A stretch of 64,000 bases of DNA, taken from contig OZ231128.1 of NCBI GenBank assembly GCA_965153355.1, positions 29,698,001 through 29,762,000 on the forward strand. The letters run 5' to 3'. The notes below the pieces were generated by a model that made no database searches, was not told where the DNA came from, and saw only the letters and a list, made by a program, of their open reading frames with translations. The DNA comes from Flaccisagitta enflata (Eukaryota > Chaetognatha > Sagittoidea > Aphragmophora). A program made the translations under genes and the position numbers. This document shows positions 57,111 to 64,000 of this stretch, piece after piece; the first letter of the stretch is position 1; the number at the start of each line of letters is the position of its first letter.

Positions 57111-57420
57111 GCAAGAGGTATGAAACTATATTCACTCAAAGCTCTTACCTATCAGCTTTCAGAAAAACCATAGTTCAATCTACTTCATAAGGATAGTACA
57201 GTGGGAAATGACCCTCAATCTGAGGTCCTCATTGCTCGCATGGTACTGTAAATGGACATGGAAATGATATGTTGCAAAGGCGCGAGAATGTCATCGGTAC
57301 CCCGTATACCTCAAACCTTTCTTTAGGTTTCTAACTGGATGTAAGGAAGTGGTTGACTTACCCTCATTAGCACTACAATACTAATAGAAATTAAAATTAG
57401 TACAAGTTTAATAGATGGTC
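57111..57420. other. No gene recognised
   Basis: Ordinary sequence, possibly the body of the SINE above. Confidence 0.35.
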
Positions 57421-57421
57421 C

Positions 57422-57895
57422 GCGGTACCCGATACCTCTAAGTTAGTGAATATGGGGAGGAGATGGTAAGTGGTGCTGCGGCTCCAAAGGGACCGATGAC
57501 CTATGCTTAGGCTTGTGGGCAATCACAGAGAATTGTAAATTTGGGCTCTGAAGCTGAGATTTGGGCCTTGAGGCTGAGACTTGGGGCTCATGACTGCGGT
57601 TTGGGCCTTGAGGGTGGGATTTGGGCCTTGCAGCTGGGGTTAGGGTCTTGGGCTAAGTCGGGGCTTAGTTGTGGGCCTCGAGGCTGAGGTTTGGGCTATA
57701 GGGCTGGGATTTGGGCTACAAGGCTGAGATCAGTTCGCTCTTATGCTTGGATTTGAGCTCATGGACCTCATGGCTGGATTTGTGCGTCAAGGCAAGGATG
57801 TGAGCCTTGACGTTGAGATTTGGGCCTCGAGGCTGGGATTTGGACTATGAGAGTGGGATTTGGACCTCGAGGCTGGGATTTGGGCTGCTCAAATG
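57422..57895 (-). mobile_element. Family M element, decayed
   Basis: GGTACCCGATACC tail relic, TGCTGCGGCTCCAAAGGGAC and CGATGACCTATGC, then a (GGGCCTTGAGGCTGAGATTT)n minisatellite (57540-57890). The right terminus is lost. Confidence 0.7.
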
Positions 57896-58305
57896 ACAGA
57901 ATCGTTTGACTGTCACAATTACTGTCATGTATCTAAAAAAAAAAAGGCGTGATGACTAATTGTCCATTGCCACACTCTGATAGATGCTCATGGCGCCTTG
58001 TTTGAAGTTCTTATTTCGACTGGCATTACGATAGTCTCCGCAACGTTGGCCCAACTATCTTAGTACTACAACGTGAATAATAACTGAATATTACATTATT
58101 TTTTGTTTCTTCTTCTCTCATTTAAGTCAGGCTGCTATTGTTCGACCAGCGTTTATTACGGGGCTCGGGGCAAAGAGTGAATCCGTTGTTATTATTGTTG
58201 CGGTTGTTTTTATTGTCACCTTTGACGCGGAATGCAATAACGCGATAAGTTGTTGGGAAGGTAGACGCAAACGACCCAGGAGGGATGGCATCATATATGA
58301 GGCAG

Positions 58306-58383
<78 letters not shown>

Positions 58384-58470
58384 TGTGTGATAGTAGATGC
58401 TCTTTTTTGTAACCCGCCATCTTTAGCCTATCATTAGCATCGTGGTTTGTGCCTCGTGAATGTTCAGTTG
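57896..58470. other. No gene recognised
   Basis: Contains (GA)n 58308-58382 with an AAAG interruption. The boundary of the BEL/Pao 5' LTR probably lies at the right edge or within. Confidence 0.4.
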
Positions 58471-58640
58471 CCATTCACTCGTCGTTCATTGGCTGACGTC
58501 ATCATGTTTGTATTCATCCGCGCACGCTTTATCCTTATTGCCATATTTGGGCATTGCGTCACCCGTTTTGAACCGCTTCACTGTCGCTCTAGAAGTATCT
58601 ATGTGCGTGGGTGAGGGTTGAGTTTGGGGACTATTTTTTG

Positions 58641-58680
58641 TATAGCTCTTAAATACTGGAGCGCGTGGTCGTTTGTCAGT
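58641..58680 (+). promoter_or_regulatory. Core promoter of the BEL/Pao element
   Basis: TATAGCTCTTAAATA followed about 25 bp later by the initiator-like TCAGT (58676-58680), the arrangement of arthropod-type core promoters. Position, followed by a leader and the polyprotein, supports the 5' LTR. Confidence 0.55.
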
Positions 58681-58717
58681 AGCAGTCCGTGGTGCAAGCC
58701 GGAACCGTCCGACCATA

Positions 58718-58819
58718 GTAAGTTGAAGTTGATATTCATTTCTGTGTATTAAATTGTTTGTATTTCTTTACGCCCTTTAGCAAAGCCTAATGTTTTCTCT
58801 CTTTTTGCCCCTTTTGTAG
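58718..58819 (+). other. Candidate 102-bp intron in the leader
   Basis: GTAAGT donor (58718) and a strong acceptor CTTTTTGCCCCTTTTGTAG (ending 58819). It lies between the putative start site and the poly(A) signal. Confidence 0.5.
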
Positions 58820-58841
58820 ATTTGACGTGTCGATGCGATGA

Positions 58842-58847
58842 AATAAA
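58842..58847 (+). terminator. AATAAA poly(A) signal of the putative LTR
   Basis: AATAAA about 165 bp downstream of the initiator; in an LTR this would act in the 3' copy. The exact LTR boundary (probably 58860-58940) was not found. Confidence 0.4.
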
Positions 58848-58939
58848 CCTTTGTGTATTCAACCACGTGTTTTTCGATAGACGGAAAGACTCAGCTACTC
58901 AATTCTCACGCTAGAAATATCCAATAGTCAAATTATGTG

Positions 58940-59702
58940 GACATCGCCGCTCTTCTCTCATCGTCTCTCGATTCAGTGAAATTTTCGGACACGGCCATCG
59001 CCAACGCCTTTTGTTCAGTGGAAAGGAAAAGTCACCTTTCCCTCGTCACAACAAAGAGCCAACGTCGGCTCTCTCTGTCTCTCTCTTTCCCTCACTGCCG
59101 GACCGAGAAGAACATCGGAACATCGCGAATTTCGAGTGGGAAACTAAAACTTTTTCTCCCTCGTCTAGAAGAAAAGGTCAGGGGTCCGATACCTGCCTTA
59201 TCCCGTCATTGTCATGAAAGAAAACAAAGTAGAAGCCAGCCCACCGCCCGCTGCTTCTACATCGCCGCTTCTTCGCCTAAAGTAAGGAAAGAAAAAGAAA
59301 GTTGGGTCTACTGTCCGCCCTCCTTTCCTCGCTGCTTCTTCGCCTAAAAGTAAGAAAGTAATATCGTGATTTCAAGTGAAAGTTAATCCGTCTATTTCAT
59401 CGTCGTGTTTAAATGGACACATGGGCCATCGTGAGTAGATCTTGCATTGGCCCAAAGTTATTCGGAAAAGTGGTATCTCTTCTGACTCCGTTCGTCCATT
59501 CATCAACCAAGTGCGTGTAATCCGTCATTGTCCATCGTTCCAAACATCGTCGTATTTCTTCGTAGTTTGGACCGTCAACATTTATCTCTCCCTCTTCATC
59601 GGTGGGAAAAGTAACCCACCATCGCCGTCGCTTCATTGTTGTTCATCGATGAATTAACTGTTGTTCTCCGATGATTGACTGTTGTCTACCGCCGTCTAAG
59701 GA
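58940..59702 (+). other. 5' leader of the BEL/Pao element
   Basis: No sense frame with a domain. CGCTGCTTCTTCGCCTAAA is duplicated at 59262 and 59329. The minus strand has a 75-codon frame (59636-59409). Confidence 0.5.
59409..59636 (-). CDS. Antisense ORF in the retrotransposon leader (doubtful)
   Basis: 75 residues from ATG to TAA: MKRRRWWVTFPTDEEGEI at the start, PNYEEIRRCLERWT in the middle and FGPMQDLLTMAHVSI at the end. Composition is unusually protein-like for a chance frame, with few low-complexity residues, but no family is recognised and no promoter is seen. Confidence 0.25.
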   Translation of the reverse strand: MKRRRWWVTFPTDEEGEINVDGPNYEEIRRCLERWTMTDYTHLVDEWTNGVRRDTTFPNNFGPMQDLLTMAHVSI

Positions 59703-62700
59703 ATGACCCGTAGCTCAAATAAGGAAACGCTTGATCGGTTCGTCGCTCTCTCTGAACAACTTGGAGAGAAAGAAGAGACCGACGACGAATATAGTAATCT
59801 CGCCGATCAATTCAATGCAATTCTCGCCGATCTGCTTCTACACGTGTCTACATTTTCGCCCGAACAAAGACAGTTTATCGAAGAAAAAGTCACCGAAGGA
59901 ATACAAAGTAAAGAATCAAGAGAATTATATGCCCGCTTTTACAACGCTCACAGTGACCTCGATCGCTTTCTAAAAGGGACCGAGTCGGCGGACGACGATT
60001 ATACAGTAGCCGGTAACAACTTTAATTCTCTTCTTAAAGAGGCTCTCGATAATATCTCCTCGTTTACGCCCGACCAACGCCGGTTCATCGAAGACAGCAA
60101 AAGAAAAACTTTTCTTCCTAAACATCGTCTGGCCCGTTGTCGTGCCCGAAGCCGATCGCAGTCTCGGTCACGTTCTCCCTCTGTCTTTCAACAACAAAGT
60201 CTCTCTTCGGAGGAAAGTTTTGCGTCTACGTCTACGAATTCAACGGTCATGGGTGACGCCGCGAAAAAGGCGGCGGAAGAAGCGGCCGCAAAGAAAGCCG
60301 CCGAAGAGTCTGCCGGCCTTAACAGTTCTTCAGCCTCTGCCATGTCCGGCCGAGTGGCGTTGATAAAGCTCAAATTCGACGAAGAAGCCGACGCGATTGA
60401 GCTGGAAAAGTTTAAGCTGGCTCAACAACTCAAAAGCAAGAAACGCGCAATTCTCCAAGCGGCAATCGAGGGAGGCCTCGACGAGGATTTGGCCGAATGT
60501 ATCGCGAATATCGACATCGAGGGAACGACGGCTGCTCCGTCACCGCCCGCTGCAGCCGCCGCAGCTTCGCCGCAACCCGCCGACATATCTCAACTGGTGG
60601 GCAGTCAACGATTGAAGAATACGACGCCAGCTGCCGCTGAAAAGTTTAGTGGTGGCACAGAGGCGTACTCTCGCTTCATTGTCAAGTTTCGTAGCCAAGT
60701 CATGGATCTTCAAGGAGTCTCCGACGCCGAACGATTTGTGGCCCTTCAAGACTGGACCGCCGGTGAAGCCCACAAGATGATCTCCACTTACATCTACAAC
60801 ACAGATAAGTCGGAAGCTTTGAAAGAGGCCTTGGAAGAGTTGAAGTTTTTCTATGGGAAAAGGCAAGGAAAAGCCGAGGGCAATTTGGCCAAGATTTTGG
60901 AGGGAAAGGAGATCCCAACTAATTCACCTGAGGCAGTCAAAGAGTTAATCCAAGAGATTAAGGAGATGGCAGCCTTTGCAAAGGCGACGAAAGATGATTC
61001 ATTTTTGGAATTGAAGGCCACAGTAGTGTCCATCGTAAAGAAAAGGTTAAGTTACAAGCTCAAGGAGAAATTCTCTAAGGTCTCTGGTACAGCAGAGGAT
61101 AAGGGAGAAAAGGTCAATGTAGATTTTTTGCTTAAGTTTCTGAAAGACTGGTTCAAGGAAATCAGCAGGAGCTTTGGCATGGTGGAGTTGGTTGAAAGTA
61201 AGCCTGCCTCATCATCATCTCCCTCTTCTTCTCCTAGTTTCAAAGGTTTGCCAAAGACGGCCGCTCCGTCGAAACCATCACCATTCTCCAAGGCCAACAT
61301 CGCCGCCATGGAAGCAAACGAGCTGGGTATCTCCCAGCGCCGCCCGCAGCAGCAGCAGCCTCGCTTTTCGACGCCGCAGCAGCCGCGTACATCCTCGTCG
61401 ACGCCGCAGCAGCCGCGCGCATCCTCGTCGACGCAGCAGCAGCATCAGTGGGTTCCCAGCAGCATCCAGTGGTCTCAACAGACACAGCAGTTAAGTCCAG
61501 TTTGTTTGTATTGTTCAGATGCCCATCTTTTGGATGGATGTCCCAAGTTCAGTGAGTTGAGTGTACCAGAAAGGAAGCAATTTCTGTTCAAGCAGCGTCT
61601 CTGCCTGAAGTGTTTCGGCAGGAACCATCAGATTGGGAAATGTCGTGAGAAAGTCCAATGTTTACTGTGCAATCGATTTGGTCACAATACCCTCCTTCAT
61701 GCTGCTCCTCTTACCTCTCAGAGCTCTCAAGTCCCTTCCTCAAGCAGTGGGATGGTCAACGTGATGCCAGCCGGATCCAATGTGGATGTGCAGAATCGTC
61801 TCCTTCAGCTTTCCGGAACCCAAGTGGTGGATCCAACTCCAGCAGATACAGGGGCCGCTCCCCTCGAAGGTCAGGTTAATGTGACGGCAGCTGTATCAAA
61901 TGTTGATTGTTTCCGCCCAGTTCTTGCTGTTAAAGTTAATCTCCCTGGTGGTAGGTCCACCTCAGTTTACGCCTTGTACGATACGGGCTCCAATAAGACG
62001 CTAATCACCCAAGATTTCCAGCGCAAGTTCAACGTCGGGACTCGTCAGCAGTTTGTTACGCTAAATGGATTGGGCTCGTCCTCATCGGGTCAAAGGGATG
62101 TTGCCACATTCTCACTCCAGTCGCTCGTGGATCCCAAAACAATTCTGGATGGTGTCGAAGCCTACGTCGTCGAGTCTTTACCCTTCAAGCCAGGTCATAT
62201 TGCTCGACAGCATCATGTTGACAAGTTTGATTACATGGAAGGTGTTAAGTTGATCGAGTTGGATTCTGATAACATTTCGATTCTTATTGGAACTGACCTT
62301 GCACCTGCCTTTGTCCATTACGAGGCTCGCATCCTCAATCGAACCTCCCCAGTCGCGCTGAGATCGCCATTTGGTTGGTCGTTGATGGGCCCAATCGACC
62401 GCCCATCGAAGTCTGCGTGGGCCGCTTACGTTTCTTTCGATGAAGGGAAGCAGCTGAATGACCAACTGGAGAAATACTTTCGCGCCGACTTCCCGGATGT
62501 GCCGTCTGCCAAGGTTGGAAGATCGCGTCAAGATCAGCGCGCTGAAGACATGATGAAGTCTTCTTGCAAGTTTGTCGACGGGAGGATTCAAGTGGGACTC
62601 CTGTGGGACAAAGATCGTGAGACAACCGCCGCCCTCATGCCATCTGCAGCATCAGAGGCTACCGCACGTGTTCGGACGAACAAGATGGTACGTCGACTCT

Positions 62701-64000
62701 CCAAGACTCCGCATCTCAAGAAGGTGGTCGAAGACTCAGTCGAGAAGCTCCTCACTGAAGGTTGGGCTGAAGTTGTTGACATGAACGCCCCAACGTCCGA
62801 CATTCTGTGGTATCTCCCGGGTGTCCTTAGTGAGCGCAAGGGGAAGCACAGGTTTTGTCTTGATGGCGCTGCCGAAAGTTTTGGTGTGAGTTTGAATTCC
62901 ATGTTGTTAACTGGCGAGGGATCAAATGTTACGATCTTTAACGCTTTGTCGAATGCGCGGAGATATAACTTCTTTGCATGTGGTGATATCAAGTCTTGTT
63001 TTCACCAGATTCTTATCCCTCCAGAGGATCGCGATGCCCTAAGGTTCTTCAGGTGGTTGCCTGGTCAGGAAGATGTTCTGGAGTGTATCCGGATGTGCCG
63101 AAATATCTTCGGATCCGCCTGCTCTACAGCCATCAACTCTTTCGCCATTCGCTACAACGCAGAAGTCAATGGCGCCGATTTCGCCAGGGAGGTCATCGAG
63201 GCGATCCTTCGAGCCTACGTTGACGATGTTCCGACATCCTCTCCCACAGAGGAAAGTAGCATTGAGCTGGTTCGTGGTCTTATTGATTTGTGCGCTCGTG
63301 GTGGTTTCCCGTTGACGAAATTTGTCGCTAACTCTCAAGCCGTCTTAGATTCTATCCCCGCAGATCTCAAAGCCGAGGGATTCAAGGGACAAGGGCCGCT
63401 CCCTTCAACGTCGGTGCTCGGGGTCAAGTATGACCCAATGGAGGATACTTTCCGCATCAAGTCCGCCGCGAAAAGTGGTGGGGGTCCATGGACTCGAAAA
63501 CGCGTTCTCTCCGTGGTGATGGGTATCTTCGACCCTCTTGGCCAAGTCGCCCCCTACACATTGTTGGGAAAGAAGATGAACCAAGAGTTGTGCGCCGCCA
63601 AGTTTGGCTGGGATCCGCCGCTGTCGCCTGAAGTTGATGCCAGAGTGGAGAAGTGGTTCCAAGGTATGGAGCAGTTGCAGTCTTTGCCAATCGTTCGCTC
63701 ATTTGGTCTAACCTATCATGGCCAACCCGTTATCCTCATCACGTTCACTGATGCCTCGATTATCGGCTATGGCGCCGTTTCTTTCTTTGTTATCGAGGCC
63801 ACAGGCCAGGTCATTTGGGTTGCAGCTAGGTCACGCGTCTCGCCAACGAAGGAGACCAACGTCGACGTCAACGGATCAATTCCTGGGTTGGAGTTGCAAG
63901 CTGCCGTCACTGGTGTGGAATTGTCAACGCAGATCAAGGAAGATATTGATGTCCGGATCTCCCGCGAATATTTTTTCACGGATTCCACAACAGTCTACTT
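59703..64000 (+). CDS. BEL/Pao gag-pol polyprotein (3' end outside window)
   Basis: One open frame of 1432 codons from the ATG directly after TAA (59697-59699); no stop seen to the window edge. Residues 1-200 are acidic/charged and unassigned, with an alternative ATG at codon 183 (60249). Gag-like FSGGTEAYSRFIVKFRSQV starts near residue 317. Residues 500-600 are Gln/Ser-rich linkers. Cys/His knuckles are at 601 onward, 634-647 (CLKCFGRNHQIGKC) and 653-661. The aspartic protease has DTGS at 760-763. Reverse transcriptase has ACGDIKSCFHQ (Asp 1095) and YVDD (1172-1175). RNase H has TDAS at 1349-1352, GLELQAA, and FTDST with Asp at 1427. Domain order and YVDD fit BEL/Pao, cellular LTR retrotransposons. 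The single intact frame suggests a young copy. Integrase is expected beyond the window. Confidence 0.93.
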   Translation, partial: MTRSSNKETLDRFVALSEQLGEKEETDDEYSNLADQFNAILADLLLHVSTFSPEQRQFIEEKVTEGIQSKESRELYARFYNAHSDLDRFLKGTESADDDYTVAGNNFNSLLKEALDNISSFTPDQRRFIEDSKRKTFLPKHRLARCRARSRSQSRSRSPSVFQQQSLSSEESFASTSTNSTVMGDAAKKAAEEAAAKKAAEESAGLNSSSASAMSGRVALIKLKFDEEADAIELEKFKLAQQLKSKKRAILQAAIEGGLDEDLAECIANIDIEGTTAAPSPPAAAAAASPQPADISQLVGSQRLKNTTPAAAEKFSGGTEAYSRFIVKFRSQVMDLQGVSDAERFVALQDWTAGEAHKMISTYIYNTDKSEALKEALEELKFFYGKRQGKAEGNLAKILEGKEIPTNSPEAVKELIQEIKEMAAFAKATKDDSFLELKATVVSIVKKRLSYKLKEKFSKVSGTAEDKGEKVNVDFLLKFLKDWFKEISRSFGMVELVESKPASSSSPSSSPSFKGLPKTAAPSKPSPFSKANIAAMEANELGISQRRPQQQQPRFSTPQQPRTSSSTPQQPRASSSTQQQHQWVPSSIQWSQQTQQLSPVCLYCSDAHLLDGCPKFSELSVPERKQFLFKQRLCLKCFGRNHQIGKCREKVQCLLCNRFGHNTLLHAAPLTSQSSQVPSSSSGMVNVMPAGSNVDVQNRLLQLSGTQVVDPTPADTGAAPLEGQVNVTAAVSNVDCFRPVLAVKVNLPGGRSTSVYALYDTGSNKTLITQDFQRKFNVGTRQQFVTLNGLGSSSSGQRDVATFSLQSLVDPKTILDGVEAYVVESLPFKPGHIARQHHVDKFDYMEGVKLIELDSDNISILIGTDLAPAFVHYEARILNRTSPVALRSPFGWSLMGPIDRPSKSAWAAYVSFDEGKQLNDQLEKYFRADFPDVPSAKVGRSRQDQRAEDMMKSSCKFVDGRIQVGLLWDKDRETTAALMPSAASEATARVRTNKMVRRLSKTPHLKKVVEDSVEKLLTEGWAEVVDMNAPTSDILWYLPGVLSERKGKHRFCLDGAAESFGVSLNSMLLTGEGSNVTIFNALSNARRYNFFACGDIKSCFHQILIPPEDRDALRFFRWLPGQEDVLECIRMCRNIFGSACSTAINSFAIRYNAEVNGADFAREVIEAILRAYVDDVPTSSPTEESSIELVRGLIDLCARGGFPLTKFVANSQAVLDSIPADLKAEGFKGQGPLPSTSVLGVKYDPMEDTFRIKSAAKSGGGPWTRKRVLSVVMGIFDPLGQVAPYTLLGKKMNQELCAAKFGWDPPLSPEVDARVEKWFQGMEQLQSLPIVRSFGLTYHGQPVILITFTDASIIGYGAVSFFVIEATGQVIWVAARSRVSPTKETNVDVNGSIPGLELQAAVTGVELSTQIKEDIDVRISREYFFTDSTTVY

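Noticed and set aside
60142-63988. Many frames in other phases, both strands
   Set aside because: Shadows of the BEL/Pao polyprotein frame.

Overview
The window is nuclear DNA from an animal, most likely an invertebrate. Three split genes have GT-AG introns with good polypyrimidine tracts: a fibrinogen-related protein, a GNAT acetyltransferase and a small ER-type protein. There is also a BEL/Pao LTR retrotransposon, Tc1/mariner, hAT-like and non-LTR relics, tRNA-derived SINE-like sequence and extreme microsatellite content. I cannot name the species. The commonest repeat resembles the HINE/DINE-1/pearl non-autonomous rolling-circle elements of insects and bivalves, which fits an invertebrate but proves little.

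Genes, all assembled here from splice sites and reading frame. (1) 9353-6614, minus strand: three phase-0 exons encode a 142-residue protein with a hydrophobic leader, two CX3C motifs and a C-terminal HDEL, probably a small ER-lumen protein of unknown family. (2) 21241-19467, minus strand: three phase-0 exons encode a 267-residue GNAT N-acetyltransferase with an Asp-rich low-complexity insertion. (3) 35101-38528, plus strand: a signal-peptide exon and a fibrinogen-domain exon joined in phase 1 give a 223-residue secreted fibrinogen-related protein lacking the usual first part of the domain. (4) 59703 to the right edge, plus strand: one open frame of at least 1432 codons, the gag-protease-RT-RNase H polyprotein of an apparently intact BEL/Pao element. 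Its leader holds a TATA/initiator promoter, a candidate 102-bp intron and an AATAAA. The integrase and 3' LTR lie outside the window.

Everything else is dominated by repeats. Family H has about 35 copies. It starts AACAAG, carries a subterminal AGTCGCGTGC-type motif, has a core, then a (GTCC/GTCG/GTCT)n tract, and ends with a hairpin that repeats the motif followed by ACTAAAAA. Five or more subfamilies differ in this motif and the two ends change together. Family M has a GC-rich hairpin terminus of about 60 bp (GGGCAGCGGCCCCGAAGGGG...), a (GTCC/GTTC)n tract, a minisatellite of about 20 bp and an inverted copy of the terminus. Foldback elements of about 590-600 bp with TA target duplications occur repeatedly; one is proved by an empty site elsewhere in the window. 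There is also a palindromic repeat family at 29.9-36.5 kb, a 1.4-kb palindrome, a hAT-like element with an 8-bp target duplication, and pogo/Tc1-type MITEs.

Layout: 0-6 kb repeats; 6.6-9.4 kb the HDEL gene; 9.5-18.4 kb repeats, a LINE relic and the hAT-like element; 18.4-19.1 kb a Tc1 relic; 19.5-21.2 kb the GNAT gene; 21.4-35 kb repeats; 35.1-38.5 kb the fibrinogen-related gene, whose intron consists largely of foldback elements; 39-58 kb nested families H and M with very long microsatellites; 58.5-64 kb the BEL/Pao element. All gene models come from reading the sequence, with no transcript or database support.
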